A stretch of DNA of 64,000 bases from PMP191F sp047602185 (lineage in GTDB: Bacteria; Bacteroidota; Bacteroidia; Chitinophagales; Chitinophagaceae), in assembly GCA_047602185.1 (NCBI GenBank), contig JASGHY010000001.1, forward strand, positions 5,456,001-5,520,000, in the 5' to 3' direction. Numbering within the stretch: position 1 is the first letter of the stretch; every line of letters starts with the position of its first letter. Both the position numbers and the translations under genes were made by a program. Shown here one piece after another: positions 1-8,610 of the stretch. The notes under the pieces were generated by a model that ran no database searches, was not told the origin of the DNA, and saw only the letters and a list, made by a program, of their open reading frames with translations.

Positions 1-1202
1 CGGAAGACACGAAGTATATCAAACACATCAGAATACAGAGTAAGCTGCTTACTGAGTTCTGGGGCAGGCCTATGTATATCGGTGCCCATATCTTATTGCC
101 CGAGGGTTGGGATACGCATCCTGATGTAAAATATCCATTGGCAATCTTTCATGGACATTTTCCTGCCAACCTGGAAGGTTTCAGAACCATACCTCCTGAT
201 TCGACATTAAAGCCTGATTATATTGAACGCTTTCATCTTACCGGGTACAACAAGATAGTGCAGGAGGAAGCATATAATTTTTACAAGCAATGGACCGGCC
301 CTGGATTTCCACGGGTCATTGCAATAGAAATTCAACATGCCAATCCTTTTTATGATGATTCGTATGCTGTAAACAGTGCCAATATTGGGCCTTATGGCGA
401 TGCAATTACTTACGAGCTTATTCCCGAGATTGAAAAGCGTTTTCGCGGTATTGGACAAGGGTGGGCGCGCTTTATGTATGGTGGCAGTACCGGTGGATGG
501 GAAGTGCTGGCTGCACAGGTTTTTTATCCTGATCAATACAATGGCTGCTATGCTGCCTGTCCTGACCCTATTGATTTTCGTGCATACACAGTGATCGATC
601 TGTATAAAGATAAAAATGCCTATTACCTGCAAAGCGACTTTAAAAAAACAATGCGTCCCGGTGCCCGTAATTACCTGGGGCAGGTGAGTACTACCATCCA
701 GGACATGAATTATCGTGAACTGGCGCTGGGCGATAATAGTCGCAGCGGGCAGCAATGGGATATCTGGGAAGCCGTCTATTCACCTGTTGGTACTAATGGA
801 TATCCAAAGCCAATATGGAATAAGCTAACCGGTGAAATTGATAGCAGTACCGCTGCTTACTGGAAAGAGCATTTTGATCTTTCCTACATTATGAAACGGG
901 ACTGGGCTACGCTTGGTAATAAGCTGAAAGGCAAGATCCATATCTATTGTGGTGACATGGATACCTATTACCTCAACAATGCCGTGTATTTAACTGAAGC
1001 TATGCTGAAGTCATTAGACGGCCCTTCGTATGATGGTGAAGTAGATTATGGTGACCGTGCAGAACATTGCTGGAATGGCGATCATACACAACCTAACTAT
1101 ATTTCAAGATTGCGTTACCATTCCATGTTCATTACAAAATGGGCTGCGGAGGTAATGAAGCGTGCACCTGCCGGAGCCGATCTTACCAGTTGGCGATATT
1201 AA
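1..1202 (+). CDS. Putative esterase, alpha/beta-hydrolase fold (5' end outside window)
   Basis: The reading frame is open from the first bases (codons in phase with position 3), so the gene starts upstream of the window and about 400 C-terminal residues are visible. A nucleophile-elbow motif GGSTGGWE is present, with the Ser codon at 486-488, and an H-C-W-N-G-D-H segment near the C-terminus can supply the catalytic His. This is the layout of the putative esterase family (enterochelin-esterase-like fold). A segment LAIFHGHFP resembles the start of such domains. The substrate cannot be read from the sequence. It ends five bases before the stop of a convergent lipoprotein gene. Family call is good, specific function unknown. 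Confidence 0.75.
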   Translation, partial: EDTKYIKHIRIQSKLLTEFWGRPMYIGAHILLPEGWDTHPDVKYPLAIFHGHFPANLEGFRTIPPDSTLKPDYIERFHLTGYNKIVQEEAYNFYKQWTGPGFPRVIAIEIQHANPFYDDSYAVNSANIGPYGDAITYELIPEIEKRFRGIGQGWARFMYGGSTGGWEVLAAQVFYPDQYNGCYAACPDPIDFRAYTVIDLYKDKNAYYLQSDFKKTMRPGARNYLGQVSTTIQDMNYRELALGDNSRSGQQWDIWEAVYSPVGTNGYPKPIWNKLTGEIDSSTAAYWKEHFDLSYIMKRDWATLGNKLKGKIHIYCGDMDTYYLNNAVYLTEAMLKSLDGPSYDGEVDYGDRAEHCWNGDHTQPNYISRLRYHSMFITKWAAEVMKRAPAGADLTSWRY

Positions 1203-1206
1203 CAAG

Positions 1207-1896
1207 CTAAAGTTTGATGTCATATACCTTCTCAGTACCGGAAGGAACTACAATGGTATCCTTGCGCGAGATAGAGACCCCGTTGCCATAAGCATTCCAT
1301 TGAATGAAAGTGGGCATATCAGCCGCAGTTTTATAAGTAAGGGTCTGGTTAATGGGTGCACCGCCATTTAAAGCCTGTCCATAACCACCATTGCCATAGC
1401 TATAGGTTACGGTCAGAAAATTGAAATTGGTGATACTGTCGGTCTTGACATTTATTTTAAGTGTGCTGGCTTTGTATAAGGCTATGTTATTTACTACGGG
1501 GGAATTTAAACGGGTGCTGTCCAGCAAGAAAGTCATGATCTCCGTACTGCCGGTATTAAAGTAGATATAACCCTCCTTACTTCCCTGCATTATAAAGTAA
1601 CCCTGTGGGCTTCTGTATTTTTTACCCGGAAAGCTAAAGCTGTAGCTGCCGTCTGTACCAGTACGTGCAACTCCGAGATAGTCCCTGTTATCGATGATGG
1701 CATACCCGGCCGGTTTAAAATAAAATTTCAATTCCACTCCCGCCAGTCCGTTGCCGCTTTGTTTTTCTGTTATCCGTCCGGCTAATACATAGCATTCTCC
1801 GGCACAACTGGTGCCATCATAGGAAGGTATGGTGTTGTCTTTAAAACAGGCTGTAAGTGTAACACCGCATAGGATAAAGAGGACAAAATATTTCAT
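1207..1896 (-). CDS. Lipoprotein with a carboxypeptidase-regulatory-like beta domain
   Basis: The N-terminus from the ATG at 1896 is a short charged start, a hydrophobic run and the lipobox LTAC, so the product is predicted to be an acylated surface or periplasmic protein. In-frame ATGs at 1902 and 1908 are alternatives, but the 1896 start gives the cleanest signal peptide. After the Cys, residues about 35-100 (VLAGRITEKQSGNGLAGVE, then a GTDGSYSFSF turn) look like a carboxypeptidase-regulatory-like beta-sandwich of the kind found in many Bacteroidota surface proteins. The rest is not recognised. It lies downstream of adk but is separated from it by a strong terminator, so it is probably transcribed on its own. 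Confidence 0.7.
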   Translation of the reverse strand: MKYFVLFILCGVTLTACFKDNTIPSYDGTSCAGECYVLAGRITEKQSGNGLAGVELKFYFKPAGYAIIDNRDYLGVARTGTDGSYSFSFPGKKYRSPQGYFIMQGSKEGYIYFNTGSTEIMTFLLDSTRLNSPVVNNIALYKASTLKINVKTDSITNFNFLTVTYSYGNGGYGQALNGGAPINQTLTYKTAADMPTFIQWNAYGNGVSISRKDTIVVPSGTEKVYDIKL

Positions 1897-1971
1897 AACC
1901 ATCTGCATATTGAAGTACAGAGGGTATTGACAATTGCTCTTTTACAAACGTTGCAGAAATACGGGCAGCAA

Positions 1972-2020
1972 AAAGCCCTGTTTACCAAAAGTTAATGATA
2001 AACAGGGCTTTGTATTTTTT
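1972..2020. terminator. Strong hairpin terminator downstream of adk
   Basis: A perfect 13-bp stem is formed by AAAGCCCTGTTTA (1972-1984) and its complement at 1999-2011, with a 14-nt loop. T-rich tracts follow on both strands, so it can work bidirectionally; on the minus strand it lies 33 bases after the adk stop. Confidence 0.85.
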
Positions 2021-2043
2021 AAGCGACAACAGTTAAGCTGCTA

Positions 2044-2619
2044 CTACTTTTTTTTTTCGATGTTGGAGGTGATGGCGTCGAATATTTCATCGATACTGCC
2101 TTCGCCTTTAACGCGCCTTACTTTATCGGACTTTTCGTAGTGGCCGGCAACAGGGGCGGTTTTGTTATCATACTCTACAATGCGTCCGCGGATCACATTC
2201 TCATCAGTATCATCACTGCGGCCAGAGGTTTTACCACGGTTCAGGAGGCGGCTTACCAGCTCCTCGCGGCCAACTTCCAGTGCCAGTACCAGTGAAATAG
2301 CGCTGTTCTTCTCTTCCAGCAATTGATCCAGGGCTTCAGCCTGTGCTACTGTACGGGGAAAACCATCGAACAGGAAACCTTTTGCCGCAGGATTGGCATC
2401 CAGTGCAGACCTGATCATACCAATTACCACGGAGTCCGGAACCAACTGGCCTTTGTCCATCAGGCTTTTAGCCTCAAGACCAAGCTTGGTTTGTTTCGCG
2501 ATCTCCTCGCGCAACAGGTTACCGGTAGATAAATGGATCCAGCCGTATTTCTCTATTAATTTCTCTGATTGTGTACCTTTTCCGCTTCCGGGCGGTCCGA
2601 ATAAAATCAAATTGAACAT
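2044..2619 (-). CDS. adk: Adenylate kinase
   Basis: Catalyses ATP + AMP to 2 ADP in the cytoplasm. The 191-residue protein begins with the P-loop GPPGSGKGTQ at residues 8-17, followed by the AMP-binding segments STGNLLR and GFPRT and the GRSDD motif of the LID region. The LID is the short form without the zinc-binding cysteines, as expected for the about 190-residue adenylate kinases. The start ATG is well placed 27 bases from a TATATTTG -7 box. It is monocistronic, with a strong hairpin terminator after the stop. Nothing unusual is seen. Confidence 0.97.
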   Translation of the reverse strand: MFNLILFGPPGSGKGTQSEKLIEKYGWIHLSTGNLLREEIAKQTKLGLEAKSLMDKGQLVPDSVVIGMIRSALDANPAAKGFLFDGFPRTVAQAEALDQLLEEKNSAISLVLALEVGREELVSRLLNRGKTSGRSDDTDENVIRGRIVEYDNKTAPVAGHYEKSDKVRRVKGEGSIDEIFDAITSNIEKKK

Positions 2620-2645
2620 GTTGCTTACTACCCTTGATGAGTGGA

Positions 2646-2653
2646 CAAATATA
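2646..2653 (-). promoter_or_regulatory. Probable -7 box of adk
   Basis: TATATTTG on the minus strand matches the Bacteroidota -7 consensus TAnnTTTG and lies 26 bases before the adk ATG. No clear -33 TTTG is seen at the usual distance, so this rests on one element. Confidence 0.5.
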
Positions 2654-2796
2654 AACCAACACCATTAAAAATCCTTTTGCAACCGGTAGTTTCTGATTAA
2701 AATAATTTAATGATATGTACAAATTATTGCAATAAAAGAATTGTTAAGCCTTCAGAACCAGTTTGTATGCAGGCAACTTTTCAACCTTCCTACTCG

Positions 2797-2804
2797 TAAA
2801 TTTG
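2797..2804 (+). promoter_or_regulatory. Probable -7 box of msrB
   Basis: TAAATTTG matches TAnnTTTG and ends 15 bases before the msrB ATG. No convincing -33 element was found. Confidence 0.5.
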
Positions 2805-2819
2805 TTTAAATAAATAGCA

Positions 2820-3398
2820 ATGAAGCAAATCGTCAAATATACATTTATCGGCCTGCTGGCCATGCTTTTGCAGCAATGCAGCTACTCGCAGCCCGATACG
2901 AAGCAAAAAAAATCAACTATGAATACGGACAAAAAGGACACAAACAAGGTTTATTCCCGTACAGACACTTCCAAAGTGAACCTGAGCGAAGAGGAATGGC
3001 GCAAGGTGCTGCCGGCAGATGTGTACAATATCGCCCGCCAGAAAGGTACCGAACGCCCCTGGACAAGTCCTTACGAACATTCCAAAGAGGTAGGCACCTA
3101 CTACTGCGCAGCCTGCGGTAATGCGCTTTTTAAAAGCGATACCAAGTTTGAAAGTGGTTGCGGCTGGCCCAGCTTTTACGAGCCTATCAGCAAAACCAGC
3201 ATTATTTACGCCCCGGATCATACACACGGTATGGACCGTACCGAAGTAATGTGCGGCCGTTGCAAAGCTCACCTGGGCCATGTGTTTGATGACGGACCTC
3301 CTCCCACAGGCCTGCGTTACTGCATCAACGGCGTAATTCTCGACTTTGAAAAAGCCAAAAGCGCAGAAAAGAAATACGAAGGCAAAAAAGGGGAATAA
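2820..3398 (+). CDS. msrB: Peptide-methionine (R)-S-oxide reductase, lipoprotein form
   Basis: Reduces R-methionine sulfoxide in damaged proteins. The 192-residue product carries all MsrB signatures: zinc-binding CAAC at 96-99 and CGRC at 145-148, the GCGWPSF segment, HLGHVF, and catalytic Cys168 in RYCIN. Unlike cytosolic MsrB, it starts with a lipoprotein signal ending in LLQQC (Cys20), followed by a Lys/Asp/Thr-rich linker to about residue 50, so it probably repairs proteins in the periplasm or at the outer membrane. It is monocistronic, with a -7 box just upstream and a strong terminator 33 bases after the stop. Confidence 0.95.
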   Translation: MKQIVKYTFIGLLAMLLQQCSYSQPDTKQKKSTMNTDKKDTNKVYSRTDTSKVNLSEEEWRKVLPADVYNIARQKGTERPWTSPYEHSKEVGTYYCAACGNALFKSDTKFESGCGWPSFYEPISKTSIIYAPDHTHGMDRTEVMCGRCKAHLGHVFDDGPPPTGLRYCINGVILDFEKAKSAEKKYEGKKGE

Positions 3399-3430
3399 GT
3401 ATTTGTAAAACATTGATGTTATCATTACCG

Positions 3431-3462
3431 GGCAGGCCGCCATCGCGGCCTGCCTGTTTTTT
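3431..3462 (+). terminator. Intrinsic terminator of msrB
   Basis: Perfect 10-bp GC-rich stem GGCAGGCCGC / GCGGCCTGCC (3431-3440 and 3445-3454) with loop CATC, followed by TGTTTTTT. Confidence 0.95.
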
Positions 3463-3525
3463 AGAGAAAACCGGAGCTGAACGCCCAACTGACCACCCAA
3501 TATCGCTTAGTTAAGAGCTTTCATT

Positions 3526-3585
3526 CCGGCTGGTGGAGACACCCGCCGGGGAGACGCGTTCGTGGCTGGTGAAGACACCAGCCAC
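3526..3585. repeat. Pair of REP-like 10-bp hairpins
   Basis: Two 24-base hairpins lie 12 bases apart: CCGGCTGGTG-gaga-CACCCGCCGG (3526-3549, one mismatch) and GTGGCTGGTG-aaga-CACCAGCCAC (3562-3585, perfect). They share the GGCTGGTG arm and a four-base purine-rich loop, but no T-tract follows. The preceding ATTCCGGCT string recurs at 31694, 31913 and 43053. The architecture is that of paired repetitive extragenic palindromes. Confidence 0.6.
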
Positions 3586-3870
3586 TACCTGGTTGGCATT
3601 AATTAACCACTCACTCTCCTCCGCAGATCTCAAGATCACTTAATTCCGAAATCAGCAATCTCTCTCTAATTCCCTCCCCGGGACGTTTGGCCAGGTCGCT
3701 GGGTGAAGGCTGTTTTGTTATGGTCTTACAGGGGACAGCTTATGACCAGGTTATGTCCAGCTTGTATATTAAAGTGTACCCACTAAGGGTTTAAACGGGG
3801 ATTTCCGAAAAGCTGGTGTTTGTTTGGTATGGATCTGGTGTAGCGTTGGTAGGTAGCATTCCTGAAACGG

Positions 3871-3962
3871 GAATCACAGATTGCGCAGATTGAGATCGCA
3901 GATTACACGGATTGAGGAATATGGATTACAGGGATGGGTTTCATGGATTGGAAGGTTTGTGA
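3871..3962. repeat. Degenerate GATT-core tandem repeat
   Basis: The core CRCRGATT recurs four times and looser GGATT copies follow, with an approximate 22-bp higher-order period. It is non-coding. Confidence 0.5.
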
Positions 3963-4054
3963 TGTAGGGATTTGGGTGGTTAAGGGTGGCTATCTGTTTA
4001 GAAATGAATACAATAAGCATGTTGTGGCTCCAACAGGAGCTTAATTCAACGACA

Positions 4055-4082
4055 TTAATTCCTAATTCCCAATTCCTTCTCC
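4055..4082. repeat. Heptamer microrepeat, AATTC core
   Basis: Four consecutive 7-mers: TTAATTC, CTAATTC, CCAATTC and a degenerate CTTCTCC. It ends just before the rlmD promoter. Confidence 0.6.
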
Positions 4083-4089
4083 CGCTACT

Positions 4090-4097
4090 TATCTTTG
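4090..4097 (+). promoter_or_regulatory. Probable -7 box of rlmD
   Basis: TATCTTTG matches TAnnTTTG. It ends only four bases before the first ATG, so the transcript would be nearly leaderless, or translation starts at the second in-frame ATG (4117). Confidence 0.5.
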
Positions 4098-4101
4098 CCA
4101 A

Positions 4102-5502
4102 ATGAGAAAAAAGAACATGGTTTTAGAGAATGTGCCGGTTCAGGATTATGCAGCGGAAGGGAAGTCGTTAAGCAAGGCTGAAGGAAAGGTGATCTTTATT
4201 GAGGGGGCGGTTCCCGGTGATGTAGTGGATGTGCAGCTTTCAAAGAACAAAAAAGAATGGGCAGAAGGGAAAGCCATCCGTTTTCGTGAATGGTCAAAAG
4301 AAAGGGTAACCCCTTTTTGCGAGCATTTTGGCGTATGCGGTGGCTGCAAATGGCAGATGCTGCCCTACGAAAAGCAGGTACAGTACAAACAACAGGAAGT
4401 AGAACAGAATCTTCGCCGCATCGGTAAGGTGACTTTACCATCTATGGAGCCGATACTGGGTTGCGAAGAAACAAGATATTACCGCAATAAACTGGAGTTT
4501 ACCTTCAGTAACAAGCGTTACCTGCTGCCCGAAGAGATTGAGGCGGGCGGAGAGATTGTGCAAAGCAATGCAGTAGGTTTCCACGTACCAAGATTGTTTG
4601 ATAAGATAATCGATATTCATAACTGTCACCTCATGACAGAGCCGGTAAATGCTATCCGGAATACAATACGGTCCTATGCCCTGGAAAATGATCTTGCTTT
4701 TTACGATATCCGTGAGCATGTAGGCTGGCTGCGTACCCTAATTGTGCGCATCAGTACCACGGGCGAGGTAATGGTAAATGTGTGCCTGGGGCATGAGGAT
4801 GTAAGCAAGCGCAAGCAGTTGTTTGATCACCTGCTGAAACAGGTTCCGGCTATTACCACCCTGTTATATACCATCAATCCCAAAAAGAACGATACCATTT
4901 ACGATCTGCAGCCGCAAACGTATTTTGGTAAAGGGTATATCATTGAAAAACTGGAAGACCTGGAGTTTAAGATCAGCCCCAAGTCATTTTTCCAGACCAA
5001 CAGCAAACAGGCCGAACGTTTGTACCAGGTAACAAGAGAGTTTGCCGGTCTCACCGGTAAAGAAACAGTGTACGATCTGTATTGCGGAACCGGCAGCATT
5101 GGTTTATTTGTAAGCAAACAGGCTGGTAAGATCATTGGGGTAGAAGTAATCGAAGATGCTATTGCGGATGCAAAAGAAAATGCAGCCCTGAATAATATTC
5201 ACCATGCTCATTTTTTTGCGGGTGATGTAGTGGATATTTGTACAGACGAGTTTTTTGCTGAGCATGGCAAGCCGGATGTAATTATTACCGATCCCCCACG
5301 TGCAGGCATGCATGAAAAACTGGTACAGAAAATACTGGATATTGCAGCACCGGTGGTGGTATATGTAAGTTGTAATGCTGCTACGCAGGCCCGCGACCTG
5401 AGCAGGCTGGATGAGAAGTATGCAATAACCAGGGTAAGGCCGGTAGATATGTTTCCGCACACCCATCATATTGAAAACGTGGTGAGGCTGGAGCTGAAGT
5501 AG
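4102..5502 (+). CDS. rlmD: 23S rRNA (uracil-C5)-methyltransferase, RlmD/TrmA family
   Basis: SAM-dependent m5U methyltransferase acting on 23S rRNA. The 466-residue protein shows an N-terminal TRAM/OB-like segment (about 1-65), the 4Fe-4S cysteines in CEHFGVCGGC (residues 73, 79 and 82, with a fourth in HNCHL), the SAM-binding motif DLYCGTGSIGLF, TDPPRAG and the catalytic-cysteine motif YVSCN. The class also includes RumB/TrmA; full length and the FeS motif fit RlmD best, but the exact target uridine is inferred. The start at 4102 is kept, but Met6 (4117) fits better with the close promoter box. Confidence 0.9.
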   Translation: MRKKNMVLENVPVQDYAAEGKSLSKAEGKVIFIEGAVPGDVVDVQLSKNKKEWAEGKAIRFREWSKERVTPFCEHFGVCGGCKWQMLPYEKQVQYKQQEVEQNLRRIGKVTLPSMEPILGCEETRYYRNKLEFTFSNKRYLLPEEIEAGGEIVQSNAVGFHVPRLFDKIIDIHNCHLMTEPVNAIRNTIRSYALENDLAFYDIREHVGWLRTLIVRISTTGEVMVNVCLGHEDVSKRKQLFDHLLKQVPAITTLLYTINPKKNDTIYDLQPQTYFGKGYIIEKLEDLEFKISPKSFFQTNSKQAERLYQVTREFAGLTGKETVYDLYCGTGSIGLFVSKQAGKIIGVEVIEDAIADAKENAALNNIHHAHFFAGDVVDICTDEFFAEHGKPDVIITDPPRAGMHEKLVQKILDIAAPVVVYVSCNAATQARDLSRLDEKYAITRVRPVDMFPHTHHIENVVRLELK

Positions 5503-5584
5503 GTTACAAAAAACCTAATAAAACCTTTAAGTTGCCGGCAGTAACAATAACATGCCGATATTAGTACTTTAAATAAAAAAATGG

Positions 5585-6283
5585 ATGGCAAATGTTGGAA
5601 TGCGGGGATTTCAGTCTATTCCCCCGGTAATTAAGAATCTGCTTATTGCAAATGTGGTGATGTGGCTGGCAGAACTGACTTTTAAAGAGCCATTTGTTAA
5701 TGCACTGTCGCTGCATTACCATGAGTCTCCTGATTTTGGTATCTGGCAGATCTTCACTTACATGTTCATGCATGACCCTTCCGGCATTTTTCACATCCTG
5801 TTCAATATGTTTGGTCTGTGGATGTTTGGTTCAACTCTTGAGGATGTATGGGGGGCAAAAAAGTTTTTAGCTTTTTACCTGATCTGTGGTGTAGGCGCCG
5901 GCCTTATCCAGATGCTTACCAACTATGTTGAATTTACCATGCTTACTTCCCAGGTTCATGCAGGAACTCTTTCTGTAGCTGACTATAATATGCGTGCGGG
6001 AAGTATTTACTATACGGTTATCCTTGGAGCCTCTGGTGCTATTATGGGAGTTTTTGCAGCTTTTGCATACCTGTTTCCCAATACTCCGCTCTATATGATG
6101 CCTATTCCGATTCCTATCAAGGCGAAATGGTGGATCACCGGACTTATTTTATTAGATGTGTTTGGTGGTGTTAATCCCCGGTATGGAGGAGGCATAGCTC
6201 ACTTTGCCCACCTGGGCGGGGCCCTCGTTGGGCTTATACTGGTAATTATAATGAACAGAACAAACCGCCGTACTTTTTACTGA
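5585..6283 (+). CDS. Rhomboid family intramembrane serine protease
   Basis: Cleaves membrane proteins within the bilayer. The 232-residue protein has about six hydrophobic segments, the oxyanion region HILFN, the catalytic serine in GASG (Ser150) and the catalytic histidine in HFAHLGG (His209). The full Ser-His dyad and the N-terminal signature indicate an active protease. An overlapping ATG four bases upstream is out of frame, so 5585 is the start. It is followed 100 bases later by a second rhomboid with an altered active site, suggesting an old duplication and a functional pairing. Confidence 0.93.
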   Translation: MANVGMRGFQSIPPVIKNLLIANVVMWLAELTFKEPFVNALSLHYHESPDFGIWQIFTYMFMHDPSGIFHILFNMFGLWMFGSTLEDVWGAKKFLAFYLICGVGAGLIQMLTNYVEFTMLTSQVHAGTLSVADYNMRAGSIYYTVILGASGAIMGVFAAFAYLFPNTPLYMMPIPIPIKAKWWITGLILLDVFGGVNPRYGGGIAHFAHLGGALVGLILVIIMNRTNRRTFY

Positions 6284-6391
6284 TTTGCGGCAACTTTACC
6301 CCTTTTCACCTGTTAAAGTCAAATACCGTGCATCGTACTGCGCGTTGTGACACTCGTTTTGTACATTCACGAAAATTTTTTCTCTGTGTTG

Positions 6392-7312
6392 ATGGAAGAT
6401 CGCTATAAGAAAAAGATGGGTCTTGGACAGGATGGCAATTCACTGATGACCTTGCTTTCGATCATTGTAATTGTGTTCTGTTTGTTCAAAAGCATCTGGG
6501 TGGTGTACCTGCTTACTGAAAAAAGTATGGCATCGTACAACAATACTGTACTCCACTGGTTTTTGCTCCCCCCCGACATTGACAAATTAATGACCCGCCC
6601 CTGGACAATATTCACCTACATGTTTGTGCATGATGATACGTTGCGCATGGTAGGTAATGTGTTGTGGCTGGGTGCTTTTGGTTATATTCTGCAGGATCTT
6701 TCAGGCAATAACAAACTGATCCCTCTTTTCATTTATGGCGCCCTGGTTGGTGCAGTGTTCTTTGTATTGTGCTACAATGTTTTTCCCAAACTGGCCTCCC
6801 AGCTTCCGGATGTATCGCCTTTTGAAGGCTGTGCCTGTGGTGTAATGGCTATCGCCATCGCTACTACGATGCTGGCGCCTGATTATCGCATCTTTCCCAT
6901 GATCAATGGAGGTATCCCGCTATGGGTGCTTACCGTTGCATTTATTATAGTTGATCTTGTGAGCATACGTGGTAACAATGCCGCTGCATATATTGCACAT
7001 CTGTCTGGTGGTGGTATGGGCTTCATCTTTGTGTACCAGCTGCGTCATGGCCACGATTGGAGTAAATGGATGAATAGCTTCTTCGATTGGATTGGCAACC
7101 TGTTCAATCCTGATAAAAACCATTGGAAAAAAACTGCGAAGGATGAGTTGCACTATAATTCCAAAGGCACTACCCCTTATAAAAAGATCCCCAATGTAAC
7201 GCAGAAACGGATAGATGAGATACTGGATAAGATTAACCAGCAGGGCTACCGTTTCCTTACCGATGAAGAAAAAGAGATTCTTAAAAGAGCTGCGGATGAC
7301 GAAGAATCTTAA
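6392..7312 (+). CDS. Rhomboid-like protein with Cys at the catalytic Ser position
   Basis: A membrane protein of 306 residues related to the preceding rhomboid. It aligns over the whole core: IFTYMFVHD with IFTYMFMHD, and IAHLSGGGMGFIF with the His motif of the neighbour. At the active site GASG is replaced by CACG, so the nucleophile is Cys (codon 6836-6838); the His is retained, the oxyanion Asn is retained and the companion His is Arg. A soluble charged C-terminal tail of about 80 residues is added. An upstream in-frame ATG at 6347 would add 15 residues, but the 6392 start fits the family better. It may be a pseudoprotease or a cysteine variant. Confidence 0.85.
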   Translation: MEDRYKKKMGLGQDGNSLMTLLSIIVIVFCLFKSIWVVYLLTEKSMASYNNTVLHWFLLPPDIDKLMTRPWTIFTYMFVHDDTLRMVGNVLWLGAFGYILQDLSGNNKLIPLFIYGALVGAVFFVLCYNVFPKLASQLPDVSPFEGCACGVMAIAIATTMLAPDYRIFPMINGGIPLWVLTVAFIIVDLVSIRGNNAAAYIAHLSGGGMGFIFVYQLRHGHDWSKWMNSFFDWIGNLFNPDKNHWKKTAKDELHYNSKGTTPYKKIPNVTQKRIDEILDKINQQGYRFLTDEEKEILKRAADDEES

Positions 7313-7320
7313 TTTTAAGC

Positions 7321-8463
7321 ATGGCCCTTTTAGTTAGAAAAGTTGCGAGACGGATTTTTATAGTCAGTAACATTACTGTTGTTGTACTATTTCTATTGGC
7401 TTGCTGCAATTCTTTTCTGAACCCTGATAAATGGTGGTTCATTTCTGTACTGGGGCTTGCATTTCCTTTCCTGTTATTTATTGTTACCGCGTTTTTTTTA
7501 TTCTGGCTTATACTACGTTCCCGCTGGGCTATTTTATCGCTGTGCGTACTGATACTGGGCTACTCCAACATCAGGGCGCTTATCGGGTTTCATTTTCGCA
7601 ATAGCTTTTCCGAAACCAAACCAGAGGGTGCCCTACGCATACTTACCTGGAATGTGGCCTGGTTTGATGAGCAGAACCTGGAAAGTAAAAAGAATAGGGA
7701 ATCTTACCGGCAGCCCATGCTGGATTTTATTAAAAAACAACAGGCAGATGTGGTGTGTTTCCAGGAATATCTTGAATCTGCCACCCTTCGTAAAAAAGCG
7801 AATAACCTGCGTGATATCACCCGGCTGGGATATCCCTATCACTACAAGGTGCAGGATTATGGCAAAACAGATGGTACACAATCTATCGGTGTTGCCATTT
7901 TTTCAAAATACCCCATCCTCGATTCTGTACGTATACGCTATCCCGGTCCGGAAACAATGCGGGCTGCGGAAAGCCTGATTGGTATTGACATAAATGTACA
8001 GGGCAAAAGGGTACGTATTTACACTACGCACCTGCAATCGGTATTACTGCGAAAAGATGATTACCGCAACCTGCGGATCATTAAAAATGCCGATGACAGT
8101 ATGCTTACCGCCTCTAAATCTATTCTGAAAAAGCTCCGTACAGGCTATACATTCAGGGGCGTACAGGCCGATATGGTTCGCAATGAGCTGGATGACTGCC
8201 CCTATCCCGAAGTAGTATGTGGTGATTTTAATGATGTTCCCAATTCATTCACGTATTTCCGCATAAAAGGCAACCGGCTGGATGCCTTCAGGGAAAAAAG
8301 CAGCGGCATCGGGCGCACCTTCTCCCATCTTTCCCCTACATTAAGAATTGATTATGTGCTGGCTGATGAACAATACGAGGTGCTTCAGTACAAACGCTAT
8401 GTGCTGCCGTATTCAGACCATTTCCCCCTTGTAGCCGACCTGAAGTTGAAAAGCAGCGAATAA
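7321..8463 (+). CDS. Endonuclease/exonuclease/phosphatase (EEP) family protein with N-terminal membrane anchor
   Basis: A 380-residue protein with two or three hydrophobic segments in the first 90 residues, then an EEP domain. Visible family motifs are LTWNVAWFD, the metal-binding Glu in CFQEYL, GVAIFSKYP, the catalytic His region TTHLQS, GDFNDVPNS, and the C-terminal YSDHFPLVADL. The family hydrolyses phosphodiesters in nucleic acids, sphingolipids or inositol phosphates; the substrate is not evident. It starts eight bases after the rhomboid-like gene, so both are probably cotranscribed. Confidence 0.88.
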   Translation: MALLVRKVARRIFIVSNITVVVLFLLACCNSFLNPDKWWFISVLGLAFPFLLFIVTAFFLFWLILRSRWAILSLCVLILGYSNIRALIGFHFRNSFSETKPEGALRILTWNVAWFDEQNLESKKNRESYRQPMLDFIKKQQADVVCFQEYLESATLRKKANNLRDITRLGYPYHYKVQDYGKTDGTQSIGVAIFSKYPILDSVRIRYPGPETMRAAESLIGIDINVQGKRVRIYTTHLQSVLLRKDDYRNLRIIKNADDSMLTASKSILKKLRTGYTFRGVQADMVRNELDDCPYPEVVCGDFNDVPNSFTYFRIKGNRLDAFREKSSGIGRTFSHLSPTLRIDYVLADEQYEVLQYKRYVLPYSDHFPLVADLKLKSSE

Positions 8464-8610
8464 TTTATATATTTGCCCTGATGAGCTACCATCCCTTCTT
8501 CAGCTACTGTACACTGTGTCCCGTTGTGGCGGGATAAATTTATTTTTGCAATTACACCTGTTATTTTCTCTTAGTTTTAACCAATCGGAGTACGATCAAC
8601 GAATATTTTT

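Larger units (their letters stand above)
3463..4089. other. Gene-free repeat-bearing interval between msrB and rlmD
   Basis: About 630 bases without a credible coding region on either strand. It holds a pair of REP-like hairpins (3526-3585), a GATT-rich degenerate repeat (3871-3962) and a heptamer microrepeat (4055-4082). The stretch between 3590 and 3870 shows nothing recognisable. Confidence 0.7.

Noticed and set aside
3874..4101. A 75-codon minus-strand reading frame before rlmD
   Set aside because: It runs through the GATT and heptamer repeats, has no protein-like composition and covers the rlmD promoter.
8515..8540. CCCG/CGGG hairpin after the EEP gene as terminator
   Set aside because: Only four pairs and a weak T-tract.
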